From: Flaviramulus sp. BrNp1-15
GTDB taxonomy: Bacteria; Bacteroidota; Bacteroidia; Flavobacteriales; Flavobacteriaceae
DNA length: 64,000 nt
Direction of reading: 5' to 3'
NCBI RefSeq assembly: GCF_022259695.1
Contig: NZ_CP092099.1
Coordinates: 3,308,001 to 3,372,000 of the forward strand
The translations under genes and the position numbers were made by a program. The notes below the pieces were generated by a model. It ran no database searches. It worked only from the letters and a program-made list of their open reading frames with translations, and was not told the origin of the DNA. Below, piece by piece: positions 52,549 to 61,860 of this stretch. The stretch's first letter is position 1; every line of letters starts with the position of its first letter.

Positions 52549-54087
52549 ATGAAAAAAGTAATATTAATATTTATAGGATTTACAATGTTAGGCATTGTAT
52601 CCTGTACAGACGACCTTAATACTGAGCCTAAAGTACAGCTAACTTTAGACAATTTATTGCAAGACGATCCTGAAGCTATTGATGGTATTGTTTCTAGACT
52701 ATATGCTTCTTTTGCATTATCTGGACCAAATGGACCTGGAAGCTCAGATATTAGTGATGATGCAGGTGAATCTCCATTTTTAAGAGGTATTGTAAATTTA
52801 CAAGATTTCTCGGCAGATGGAATGAAAAACCGCTGGGGAGATGATGGTTTAGATCAATTAACAACAACATCTAACTGGGATAGTAATAATAAATTCTTCA
52901 GATATTTATATAACAGAATTTATTACACTATACCACAATGTAATAACTTAATACAAGTATTAAATGCTTCAGATATTGCTGATGCTCAATTAGCAAGGTC
53001 AGAAGCTAGGTTCTTAAGATCTTTAGCTTATTTCTATCTAATTGATGCATTTGGAAAAGGTGTATTAGCAACTGAAGAAAATTTAGGGGAAAGTAATCCG
53101 CTTCCAGAAGCTACTAGAGAAGAGTTGTTTAATTACGTTGAAGCAGAACTTTTAGAAATTGAAGCCGATATGCCTACTACCAGCGATTACGGTAGAGCCA
53201 ATAAGTATGTAGTTGATATGCTTTTAGCTAAACTATACTTAAACGCTGAAGTCTATATTGGAACTCCAAAATACAGTGAAGCCTTAACTTATGTTAGTAA
53301 GGTTATCAATGAAGGTGGTTACCAATTGGCAACTAACTTTGGTAGTAATTTTACTGGAGACAATGACGCTTCGTCAGAAATAATCTATCCGTTAATAGCA
53401 GATCCTATTAATAGTCAAAGTTATGGAAACACAACTTATATTGTTAACGGAAATTTAAGTCCAGATACAATGCCTATTGCCGATTTTGGTGCATCAGCAG
53501 GATGGCAAGGTCATAGAGCAACAGAAGCTTGGTACGGTTTATTTGGGAATTTAGAAACTTCTACTGATGTAAGATCAACATTATTTTGGACAGAAGGTCA
53601 CAACTATGAAATGACCGATTATAAAGAATGGACAGATGGATATCCTTCAATAAAATTCAGAAATAATGATTTTGGTGCAACCTCTACAGCGACAGAATTT
53701 TCTGGTACAGATTTTCCTTTATATAGATTATCTGATGCTTATTTAATGTATGCAGAATGTGTTGTTAGAGGCGCTTCTGGTGGAAGTATGAGTTTAGCAG
53801 TTGAGTATGTAAATAATGTTAGAACACGTTCAAATGCAAGCACTATTTCTGAGGGTGATTTAACTTTAGTTTTTTTAATTGATGAACGCGCAAGAGAGTT
53901 AAATTTAGAGGGTCACAGACGAACAGATTTAATTCGATTTGGGAAATTTACAGGAGGTTCTTATTTATGGCCATGGAAAGGAAACACACCTAATGGAACT
54001 TCTATTCCAGAACATTATAAACTTTTTCCAATTCCACAACAAGCTATAGGAGCAAATCCTAATTTACAACAAAACCCTGGTTACTAA
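52549..54087 (+). CDS. SusD/RagB family nutrient-binding outer-membrane lipoprotein
   Basis: A 512-residue lipoprotein (signal ending GIVSCTD with Cys19) that sits on top of SusC and holds the oligosaccharide. The SusD pattern is seen: a helical N-terminal region with tetratricopeptide-like helices (ARSEARFLRSLAYFYLIDAF, the hallmark region near 150), then LPEATREELFNYVEAELLE, and a C-terminal part with INELIDERARELNLEGHRRTD-type text read here as FLIDERARELNLEGHRRTDL. It follows susC by 10 bp and precedes the SusE-like gene by 15 bp, the normal order. Ligand: alpha-glucan, by context. Confidence 0.95.
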   Translation: MKKVILIFIGFTMLGIVSCTDDLNTEPKVQLTLDNLLQDDPEAIDGIVSRLYASFALSGPNGPGSSDISDDAGESPFLRGIVNLQDFSADGMKNRWGDDGLDQLTTTSNWDSNNKFFRYLYNRIYYTIPQCNNLIQVLNASDIADAQLARSEARFLRSLAYFYLIDAFGKGVLATEENLGESNPLPEATREELFNYVEAELLEIEADMPTTSDYGRANKYVVDMLLAKLYLNAEVYIGTPKYSEALTYVSKVINEGGYQLATNFGSNFTGDNDASSEIIYPLIADPINSQSYGNTTYIVNGNLSPDTMPIADFGASAGWQGHRATEAWYGLFGNLETSTDVRSTLFWTEGHNYEMTDYKEWTDGYPSIKFRNNDFGATSTATEFSGTDFPLYRLSDAYLMYAECVVRGASGGSMSLAVEYVNNVRTRSNASTISEGDLTLVFLIDERARELNLEGHRRTDLIRFGKFTGGSYLWPWKGNTPNGTSIPEHYKLFPIPQQAIGANPNLQQNPGY

Positions 54088-54102
54088 TAAAAAATTAAAA
54101 AC

Positions 54103-55482
54103 ATGAAAAATATTAAAATAATAACTTTAATGATTTTAGCCTTAGTAGGCTTTAACTCTTGTCAAGAAGATGACGCTTTAGAATTTATTGCAGCTCCTCA
54201 AGGAGAATTCCAGTTTACGAATACATTTCTTCAAGAATATATTTTGCCTGCAGGGAACGATGTTAATACTAACATTGGTGTTTTATTCACATGGAATCCA
54301 GCTGATTTTGATGTTCCAACTAATGTTTCGTACGAAGTTCAATACTCTGTTCTTGGAGATTTTTCAGATGTAATGCAAGTTAGTAGTATTGGTGTAACAC
54401 AAGATACTCAAGCAACAATAAGTATCGCTGGTTTAAAAAGCTTAGCAGAAGAAGCAGGATTAGATAACGACCCTGATACAACAGAGCCTGATACTGGAGA
54501 TTTAAGCTTTAGAATTAGAGGTTTTGTAGGAGATGCTTCATCTACTACAGAATCTTACAGCGCAGTTCAAACGATTACTTTAAAATTACTTGAAGCTCCA
54601 ACTACAGGTGGTGGCGGTGCTTTTGAAATTGCTAGTTGGGGTGTTGTAGGTTCTGGTTATAATAACTGGGGTGGATTTGCTGATGGTAAATTTTACACTA
54701 CAGATACACCAGGTGTAATTGTATCTTACGTTAATTTAATTGATGGAGAAATTAAATTCAGAGAAAATAATGCTTGGGGCGGTGACCTAGGAGATGCAAA
54801 TTTAGATGGTATTTTAGATGCTGACGCAGATAACAATATTGCTGTGACAGCGGGTGATTATAAAATCACTATTGATACTAATGATATGTCTTATACCATA
54901 GAAGAATTTTCTTGGGGTATTGTTGGTTCAGGTTTTAATGACTGGGGTAATGCAGGTCCAGATGCAAAATTATATTATGATTATACCACAGATACATTTA
55001 AAGCAAGCGTAGCTCTTTTAGATGGTGATATAAAATTCAGAATGAATAACACTTGGGGTGGTGATTTAGGAGATGCAAATTTAGATGGTATTCTAGATGC
55101 AGATGCAGATAATAATATTGCTGTGACCGCAGGACACTATTTAGTTACAGTAGATTTAAAGGACAACTCATATTCTATTGAAGTTGCTGATGTATGGGGT
55201 GTTGTAGGATCTGGATATAACGATTGGGGTAATGCAGGTCCTGATGCTCACTTAACAGAAATTCAACCAGGTGTATGGTTCGCTGAAAACATAACGCTAT
55301 TAGATGGAGAAATTAAATTCCGTCAAAATGATACATGGGGAGGAGATTATGGTGATGCTAATGCAGATAATATTTTAGACCAAGATGCAGACAACAATAT
55401 TGCCTCTGAAGCTGGAAATTATGTTATCAGTATAGATTTTAATGATCCTAGTGGTCCAGTATATTATTTAGGAAAAAGATAA
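54103..55482 (+). CDS. SusE/SusF-like starch-binding lipoprotein with three tandem repeats
   Basis: A 459-residue surface lipoprotein (signal ending LVGFNSC, Cys20). An N-terminal SusE-like Ig domain runs to about 165, then three copies of a binding domain of about 93 residues: about 179-270, 271-364 and 365-459. Each starts WGVVGSGYNDWG or a close form, has a strand DGEIKFR and then a Trp-Gly-Gly-Asp block followed by an Asp-rich loop GDANLDGILDADADNN. The Trp residues fit starch stacking; the Asp-rich loop looks like a calcium site. The first two copies are also very similar in DNA. It follows susD by 15 bp and probably feeds glucan to SusCD. Confidence 0.9.
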   Translation: MKNIKIITLMILALVGFNSCQEDDALEFIAAPQGEFQFTNTFLQEYILPAGNDVNTNIGVLFTWNPADFDVPTNVSYEVQYSVLGDFSDVMQVSSIGVTQDTQATISIAGLKSLAEEAGLDNDPDTTEPDTGDLSFRIRGFVGDASSTTESYSAVQTITLKLLEAPTTGGGGAFEIASWGVVGSGYNNWGGFADGKFYTTDTPGVIVSYVNLIDGEIKFRENNAWGGDLGDANLDGILDADADNNIAVTAGDYKITIDTNDMSYTIEEFSWGIVGSGFNDWGNAGPDAKLYYDYTTDTFKASVALLDGDIKFRMNNTWGGDLGDANLDGILDADADNNIAVTAGHYLVTVDLKDNSYSIEVADVWGVVGSGYNDWGNAGPDAHLTEIQPGVWFAENITLLDGEIKFRQNDTWGGDYGDANADNILDQDADNNIASEAGNYVISIDFNDPSGPVYYLGKR

Positions 55483-55515
55483 TCATACATAAACATATGT
55501 AAATATTTAACAAAC

Positions 55516-55556
55516 AAAGAGGTTGTATTACGATTGTATACAACCTCTTTTTATTT
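55516..55556 (+). terminator. Terminator or attenuator between susE-like and amylase genes
   Basis: A perfect 13-bp stem AAAGAGGTTGTAT/ATACAACCTCTTT (55516-55528, 55538-55550) with a 9-nt loop is followed by T-rich sequence. It would stop most transcription after susE, leaving the amylase gene, 12 bp further on, to read-through. Confidence 0.8.
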
Positions 55557-55567
55557 AAAATTCAGCT

Positions 55568-58500
55568 ATGAAAAAAATATACTTGCTTTTTTTGTTAATA
55601 ACCTCATTAAGCTTTGCTCAAGTTGTAACAACATCACCTACTATACCTATTACAACTAGTGAAATAACGGTTATTCTTGATGTAACAGGTACACCTTTAG
55701 AAAGTTATACAGGTACCATTTATGCTCATACAGGAGTTACAGTTAATGCTGCTCAATGGCAAAATGTTATAGGAACATGGGGAGATAACACTGCACAACC
55801 TGCATTAACCAATACATCAGGAAACATATACGAGTTTACCATCACACCAGATATTTATACGTATTATGGCGTAAATACTGCTGATACAGTTACAGAATTA
55901 AGTTTTGTATTTCGTTCTGCAGATGGCGGCACACAAACATCAGATATCTTTATTGATGTATTTGAAGCGGGTTTAAATATAGTTATCACAAATCCTCTAA
56001 ATGGATCAGCTTATAGTTTAAATGATAATATTACTATAAGTGCTGAATCAAATACTAGTGCAGATTTAGAATTAAAAGTTAATAACACTTCTGTGCAAAC
56101 AGTAACCAATAACACATTAATTTCAACATCATATACCTTCACTTCTACGGGTCTTCATACTATTGAAGTCGTTGCAACTCAAGGAACTGAAACTAAACAA
56201 GATGAAGTTTCTGTTTTTGTTAAAAACGCAACTCAAAGTGAAACTTTACCAATAGGTGTTTCAAAAGGATTTAATAATAATGGAGATGGAACCGTTACGT
56301 TTGTTCTAGAAGCTCCAAATAAAACAGATGTCTTCCTTATTGGAAGTTTTAATAATTGGGAGTTAAACGAAACCTATCAAATGAAAAAAGATGGTGATTT
56401 GTTTTGGATTACAATTCCTGGTTTAGATGCTGATATGGAATACGCTTATCAATATTATATAGATTTTAGCATTAAAGTGGCTGATCCTTATTCACGCAAA
56501 GTTTTAGACCCAAATAATGATCAGTATATTTCCAGTACTACTTACCCTGATTTAATGGCTTATCCTAGCGGAGAAACAACAGGCATCGTTTCAACTTTTA
56601 AAATTAATGAAACAAGTTATACATGGCAAAACACTTCATTTACTAGACCTGATAAAGAAAACCTTGTTATTTATGAAATGCTCATTAGAGATTTTACTGA
56701 AAGTAGCACATATCAAGAAGCAATAACTCGTCTGGATTACCTACAAAACCTAGGAGTTAATGCCATAGAATTAATGCCAATTAATGAATTTGAAGGAAAC
56801 AATAGTTGGGGTTACAATCCTTCTTTTTATATGGCAGCAGATAAAGCTTATGGAACAAGTAACGATCTAAAGGCTTTTATTGATGAATGCCATCAACGTG
56901 GTATTGCAGTTTTAACCGATGTAGTTTTTAATCATTCATATGGTCAATCACCTTTATTACAAATGTATTGGGATAGTGCAAATAACCGTCCAGCTGCAGA
57001 TAGTCCATATTATAATGAAAGCCATAATTTAGTTGATAACACCAGTGCACATTGGGGATACGATTTTAATCACGAATCTGATTATACAGTCAATTTTTTT
57101 AATGATGTATTGAGTTTTTGGATGAACGAATACAAAATAGATGGTTTTAGATTCGATTTTACAAAAGGGCTATCTAATACTATTTATACAGGAACCGGCA
57201 ATTGGGCAAGTGCTTATGATGCAGATAGAATTCAAAACTTAAAAGCTTTTGCAGATCATGTTTGGGATAACGATCCTGGAAATGAAGCTTACGTTATTTT
57301 CGAACATTTATCAGATAATAGCGAAGAAACAGAGTTGGCCAACTACGGGATTATGCTTTGGGGAAATTTAAATCACAGTTTCAACCAAAATACTATGGGA
57401 TATGCATCAGACGCTGATGTATCGTGGTTATCATATCAAAATAGAGGTTGGGATAATCCGCATGTTATAGGTTATATGGAAAGCCATGATGAAGAGCGAC
57501 TTATGGTTAGAAATTTAGCCTATGGGAATTCTAATGACGACTATAATGTAAAAGATTTAAGTACTGCATTAGATAGACAAGAAGCAGCTTCAGTGATATT
57601 TTATAGTGTTCCTGGTCCAAAAATGATATGGCAGTTTGGAGAACTAGGCTATGATAAAAGTATTAATTGCGAAAATGATATTACAAATGGCGCATGTAGA
57701 TTAGATGAAAAGCCTGTAGCTTGGACATTAGGTTACGATACAGATTCAGACAGACTTGATTTGCATGATGTTACTGCAAAAATGATTATGCTTAAAACAA
57801 CATATCCTTCAACATTTAATACAACCGATTTCTCATTTAGCTTAAATGGACTTGTAAAGCGTATTAACTTAAACGATATTTCAGGTGATTTTGATGTTAC
57901 TGTGATTGCCAATTTTGATATTGTAGAACAAACTGTGGTACCTAACTTTTCAAATACAGGAACATGGTACAGTTTGTTAGATAATAATACACCATTAGAA
58001 GTAGCAGATGTATCATCTTCAATAACTTTGGCTCCCGGCGAATATAAAGTTTATGCTACTCAACCAGTTATTGACCCTAACGATTTGGATAGTGATGGGG
58101 TTCCAAATGCAGAAGATTTATGTTCAGATACTCCTTTAGGAGCAACTGTTGATGCTACTGGCTGTGAGGTTTTTGTGTTACCAGCTAATAACTTTGCATT
58201 ACAAGTAACTAGCGAAACATGTAGAAGTAGTAATAATGGGAGTATTGATATTTCTACAACTCAAAACATGTTATACACTGTTACAATAACTGGTGACGGA
58301 TTTAACAGTAATGATGACTTTACTACAACATTTACTAAATCTAGCTTAGAAGCAGGTGATTATCGAGTTTGTATAACAGTAGATGGACAAACAGATTACG
58401 AACAATGTTTCAATGTTACGATTACCGAACCTGAAGATTTATCAGTGCTTTCAAAAGTTAGTAATACTAAAAACACTGTTTCGTTAAATTTAAATGGTGG

Positions 58501-58885
58501 AGAAACTTATAATATAACTTTAAATGGTATAACTACAAAGACATCGGCTTCTAACATTGAGTTACAATTACAGTCTGGAGAAAATAAAATTGTTGTTGAA
58601 ACCAATAAAACTTGTCAAGGTAAATACGAAGAAACTATTTTTTATGGCAATGATATTATTGCGTTTCCAAACCCAATTTCGGATAACTTAAATGTTTACT
58701 TAGGTGAATTAAAAGACAGTGTCTCTAGTGTGGAGATATATTCTATTTTAGGGAAACAAGTTTATAGTTTAAATACTAGTGATTCTATCTTAAAAATTAA
58801 TACGTCTAATTTTTCAAAAGGTATTTATGTTTTAAGAGTTATAACAAAAGCAAATAGTAAAAGTTTTAAAATTATTAAGGAATAA
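55568..58885 (+). CDS. Multidomain GH13 alpha-amylase, type IX secreted
   Basis: A 1105-residue secreted enzyme. Order: signal peptide to about residue 18; an N-terminal beta domain with YTGTIYAHTGVTVN (about 20-135, an amylase-associated CBM-like fold); an Ig-like domain to about 225; a CBM48-type domain with VFLIGSFNNWELNETYQM (about 255-330); the GH13 barrel at about 360-750 with nucleophile Asp530 in DGFRFDFTKG, acid/base Glu579 in VIFEHLSD and Asp641 in MESHDEERL; a thrombospondin type-3 motif in DLDSDGVPNAEDLC near 840; a beta domain; and a C-terminal T9SS sorting domain (about 1030-1105, FPNPISDNLNVY, SKGIYVLRV). It is the outside, polymer-cutting enzyme of the locus. Confidence 0.95.
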   Translation: MKKIYLLFLLITSLSFAQVVTTSPTIPITTSEITVILDVTGTPLESYTGTIYAHTGVTVNAAQWQNVIGTWGDNTAQPALTNTSGNIYEFTITPDIYTYYGVNTADTVTELSFVFRSADGGTQTSDIFIDVFEAGLNIVITNPLNGSAYSLNDNITISAESNTSADLELKVNNTSVQTVTNNTLISTSYTFTSTGLHTIEVVATQGTETKQDEVSVFVKNATQSETLPIGVSKGFNNNGDGTVTFVLEAPNKTDVFLIGSFNNWELNETYQMKKDGDLFWITIPGLDADMEYAYQYYIDFSIKVADPYSRKVLDPNNDQYISSTTYPDLMAYPSGETTGIVSTFKINETSYTWQNTSFTRPDKENLVIYEMLIRDFTESSTYQEAITRLDYLQNLGVNAIELMPINEFEGNNSWGYNPSFYMAADKAYGTSNDLKAFIDECHQRGIAVLTDVVFNHSYGQSPLLQMYWDSANNRPAADSPYYNESHNLVDNTSAHWGYDFNHESDYTVNFFNDVLSFWMNEYKIDGFRFDFTKGLSNTIYTGTGNWASAYDADRIQNLKAFADHVWDNDPGNEAYVIFEHLSDNSEETELANYGIMLWGNLNHSFNQNTMGYASDADVSWLSYQNRGWDNPHVIGYMESHDEERLMVRNLAYGNSNDDYNVKDLSTALDRQEAASVIFYSVPGPKMIWQFGELGYDKSINCENDITNGACRLDEKPVAWTLGYDTDSDRLDLHDVTAKMIMLKTTYPSTFNTTDFSFSLNGLVKRINLNDISGDFDVTVIANFDIVEQTVVPNFSNTGTWYSLLDNNTPLEVADVSSSITLAPGEYKVYATQPVIDPNDLDSDGVPNAEDLCSDTPLGATVDATGCEVFVLPANNFALQVTSETCRSSNNGSIDISTTQNMLYTVTITGDGFNSNDDFTTTFTKSSLEAGDYRVCITVDGQTDYEQCFNVTITEPEDLSVLSKVSNTKNTVSLNLNGGETYNITLNGITTKTSASNIELQLQSGENKIVVETNKTCQGKYEETIFYGNDIIAFPNPISDNLNVYLGELKDSVSSVEIYSILGKQVYSLNTSDSILKINTSNFSKGIYVLRVITKANSKSFKIIKE

Positions 58886-59607
58886 TGAAAAAATCAGTTT
58901 TATATATCGCAGTAAGCTTAGGGCTTTTCTTTGTAAACATCAATTGTAGTAGTGGAGGTGGAGATGATAGTCCAAACCCAGATCCAGATCCAGTAGTTAT
59001 TGACCCACCAAGTGCATCTACACTGGCATTTCCAGAACAAAATTCAGAATGTACAGAAGGCTCAAATATAACAAGTACAGAAAGTACCATTACGTTTAAT
59101 TGGAACGATTCTAATAATACAAATTCATACCAATTATTTGTGAAAAACTTAAATACTCAAGAGATAGAAAATTACACTTCAAATGTATCTGAAAGAAGTG
59201 TAACTATTTTAAGAGGTACTCCATATTCTTGGTATGTAATTTCTAAAAACTCTGGTACAGAAACTGCACAAAGCCCTACGTGGAAGTTTTATAATGCCGG
59301 AGAAGCTGTTTCTTCATATGCGCCTTTCCCTGCAGATTTAATAGCTCCTGCTTTGGCTGAGACTTTTAATACCTCAACTTCAAGCGTAACGTTAGAATGG
59401 TTTGGAGAAGATGTAGATAATGATATTACAGAATATGATGTGTTATTTGGTACTGAAACTACACCAACTAATGTTGTTACTACAACTAGTAATACTAGTT
59501 TTTCAGCAGATGTGAGTTCAGGTAACATATACTATTGGAGAATAATAACATATGATGACCAAAACAATAATTCTGAATCACCAATATTTCAATTTACAAT
59601 TGAATAG
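58885..59607 (+). CDS. Surface lipoprotein with two fibronectin-III-like domains
   Basis: A 240-residue lipoprotein: a signal with Cys21 in VNINCSSGGG, a Pro/Asp-rich linker (DSPNPDPDPVVIDPPSA), and two beta-sandwich domains of about 95 residues that look like fibronectin type III (TITFNWNDSNNTNSYQLFV then SWYVISKN, and SVTLEWFGEDVDNDITEYDV then YYWRIITYDDQNN). No catalytic residues. It starts within the stop of the amylase gene (1-nt overlap), so it is part of the glucan locus and may act as a binding or docking protein at the surface. I do not recognise a named family. A bidirectional terminator follows. Confidence 0.8.
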   Translation: MKKSVLYIAVSLGLFFVNINCSSGGGDDSPNPDPDPVVIDPPSASTLAFPEQNSECTEGSNITSTESTITFNWNDSNNTNSYQLFVKNLNTQEIENYTSNVSERSVTILRGTPYSWYVISKNSGTETAQSPTWKFYNAGEAVSSYAPFPADLIAPALAETFNTSTSSVTLEWFGEDVDNDITEYDVLFGTETTPTNVVTTTSNTSFSADVSSGNIYYWRIITYDDQNNNSESPIFQFTIE

Positions 59608-59624
59608 TTTTATTTAATTTTTTT

Positions 59625-59668
59625 AAAAAACAAAAGGCTTTCAATTTTTGAAAGCCTTTTGTTTTTTA
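59625..59668. terminator. Bidirectional terminator CAAAAGGCTTTCAA/TTGAAAGCCTTTTG
   Basis: A perfect 14-bp stem (59631-59644, 59648-59661) with a 3-nt loop has T-runs on both strands, so it ends the glucan arm on the plus strand and the efflux set on the minus strand. Confidence 0.9.
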
Positions 59669-59744
59669 TTAGATCGCTTGAAAGTATTCAATAAAAAATA
59701 TCATGTATAGATTTACTTCACTATTGGTTTAATATTTATTATAG

Positions 59745-61157
59745 TTATAATCCTTTATAATAATCTAAAACCTTTTGCCTTAATAAATACTCATACTTAA
59801 CATTATTAAAATTAATTTGAGCGTTATCTAAATTATTCTTGCTTATAATATAGTCTACACTATTACTAGCCCCATTGTTAAAACGTATCTCATTAATTCT
59901 TAATGATTCTTCATAAGCAGTAACTTGACTTTTTAAAATTTTATAACGCTTAAACGCTGCCACCATAGTATTATAAGCTTGTTTTATGGCTGTACGTAAC
60001 TCTATTTTTGTTCTATCAAATTCAACCAATGCTTCTTCTTTTTTTATTTTTTCTATTGCTATATTATTTTTGGCCCTGAACCCATTGAATAAAGGGAAAG
60101 AAACTGCAACACCAACTGCGCTATTAAAATTATTTTCAAATTGATCTTTATATGAAATATCTTCAGGGATAAACTCTGTTGTTTCTGTTAAAACAGAATA
60201 ATCTTGCCCAGATACAGTGACAAAATCACCGTTTTCAACAATACTTGTTTGCCCTTCATTAAATACTTGGGCTGCACTTGAGTAATTAGTGCCTAAATTT
60301 GCAAAAATGGAAACTTCTGGGATGTATTGTGATTTTGCTACAGAAACGCCTTTTTTTGCAGCATCTAGTCTATATTCACTTGCTTTTACTGTTGCCAAAT
60401 TTTGAATAGCTGAATCATATACTTCTTCAAAAGAGTTTTTATAAACGGCAAAATCTAATGGTACATCAATAACTGCTAATTCAAAATCAGTTTCTGAATT
60501 TAATAACTGTTTTAAGTTTAATTTTGCTGTTATATAGTTATTCTCTGCATCAATAATATTAGCTTCATCACTTGCTTTTAAACCTTGGATATCTCTATAT
60601 TCTGATGGATTACCAACCTCTTCTTCAAATAATGATTTTAGCCTATTAAGTTGCCCAACAGTACCCTCCAATCTGTTTTTGGCTAAATTCAATAAATCTT
60701 TGTTGCTCATAACCCGTAAATAAGCCAAAGTAACGTCAAGAATTAAATTTTGTTTTGCTTCTTCTTGTTCCATCTCTGAAGCCAATAGATTAAATTTTTG
60801 CTGTTTCCAAGAGTTTAACAATCTAAATCCATTGAATATTACAGCATCAGCCTGAAGACCAGCATTTGAGAACGTAATACGCTCGTTACTATAACTATTT
60901 GTAAATGGGTCAATACTACGACCACTTGTTTTTCCTAAATTATAAGAACCGTTTAATGATGGTAATAATGCATTTTTACTTTGCTTAAAGTTAACGCTAG
61001 CAGTTTCTGCCCTTAATGTTGCAGATTTTAAATCCAAATTATTTTTTAATGCTATATCGATACAATCCTGCAAATTATAAACTATTTCATTCCCATTTTG
61101 TCCAAACGATATCATTATAAAACTTAAAAAGATGAAAAGTATGCTATAGTGTTTCAT
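59745..61157 (-). CDS. TolC family outer-membrane efflux protein
   Basis: A 470-residue protein with a signal peptide (MKHYSILFIFLSFIMISFGQ) and the TolC/OEP pattern: two similar halves of long helices with an early LQDCIDIALKNNLDLKSATL, repeated Asn/Ala-rich helical stretches and short beta segments with ALLPSLNGSYNLGKTSG. It forms a trimeric outer-membrane exit duct. It is the third and last gene of the minus-strand set after the permease and ATPase genes and lies 16 bp behind the ATPase. Together they form a MacAB/TolC-like system, though no membrane-fusion protein gene is inside the window; it may lie beyond the edge. Confidence 0.93.
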   Translation of the reverse strand: MKHYSILFIFLSFIMISFGQNGNEIVYNLQDCIDIALKNNLDLKSATLRAETASVNFKQSKNALLPSLNGSYNLGKTSGRSIDPFTNSYSNERITFSNAGLQADAVIFNGFRLLNSWKQQKFNLLASEMEQEEAKQNLILDVTLAYLRVMSNKDLLNLAKNRLEGTVGQLNRLKSLFEEEVGNPSEYRDIQGLKASDEANIIDAENNYITAKLNLKQLLNSETDFELAVIDVPLDFAVYKNSFEEVYDSAIQNLATVKASEYRLDAAKKGVSVAKSQYIPEVSIFANLGTNYSSAAQVFNEGQTSIVENGDFVTVSGQDYSVLTETTEFIPEDISYKDQFENNFNSAVGVAVSFPLFNGFRAKNNIAIEKIKKEEALVEFDRTKIELRTAIKQAYNTMVAAFKRYKILKSQVTAYEESLRINEIRFNNGASNSVDYIISKNNLDNAQINFNNVKYEYLLRQKVLDYYKGL

Positions 61158-61173
61158 AAGTCTTTATTTTCAA

Positions 61174-61842
61174 TTAAACAGCATTAATTCCACCATCCAA
61201 TAAATGGATAGTTCTCGAACCATAACTAGCATTATAATCAGAGTGTGTTGCTTGTATTATAGTTACTCCTTCTTCATTTAGTGTTTTAAAAAGTTCCATT
61301 ATTTCTTCACTTTGCTTAGAATTAAGATTTCCAGTTGGTTCATCGGCTAAAATTAATTTAGGTTTAGAAATTAATGCACGTGCTATACCAACCAATTGCT
61401 GTTGACCTCCACTTAATTGAGATGGAAACAAATCCTTTTTTCCAACTATATTGAATTTATCCAATATATCTGCAACAAGTGCTTTCCGTTCTGAGGACTT
61501 CATCTTTTTATATAATAAAGGAGTTTCAATATTCTCATAAACAGTTAGCTCATCAATAAGATGATATGCTTGAAACACAAAACCTATATATTCCTTATAA
61601 AGATTTGAGCGATGCCTTTCTTTTAATGTGTGAACCGATTCGTTTAAAAAATGATATTCGCCTTCATTAAATCCATCTAGCATACCTATTACATTCAACA
61701 ATGTTGATTTACCTGAACCTGATGGTCCCATAATGGAAATAAATTCACCTTCTTCAACCTCTAAATCAATATCTTTGAGTAAAAAGATTCGTCGACTTCC
61801 AGAATTAACCCATTTAAATATATCTTTAAGTTTTAATAACAT
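61174..61842 (-). CDS. ABC transporter ATP-binding protein (MacB/LolD type)
   Basis: A 222-residue ATPase with complete motifs: Walker A GPSGSGKST at 39-47, Q-loop in FVFQAYHLIDEL near 88, signature LSGGQQQLVGIARAL near 143, Walker B LILADEPTGNL near 163 and the H-loop in QATHSDYN. It belongs to the MacB/LolD/FtsE branch, which pairs with FtsX-type permeases. That partner is the adjacent gene 18 bp upstream. The set exports substrates or lipoproteins through TolC; the cargo is unknown. Confidence 0.95.
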   Translation of the reverse strand: MLLKLKDIFKWVNSGSRRIFLLKDIDLEVEEGEFISIMGPSGSGKSTLLNVIGMLDGFNEGEYHFLNESVHTLKERHRSNLYKEYIGFVFQAYHLIDELTVYENIETPLLYKKMKSSERKALVADILDKFNIVGKKDLFPSQLSGGQQQLVGIARALISKPKLILADEPTGNLNSKQSEEIMELFKTLNEEGVTIIQATHSDYNASYGSRTIHLLDGGINAV

Positions 61843-61860
61843 TTTTTATTTATTAGAATT

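Noticed and set aside
54790-54830. Dockerin-like reading of the Asp-rich loop in the SusE-like protein
   Set aside because: Dockerins have two such loops with helices in one 60-residue unit; here the loop lies once within each beta-rich binding repeat.
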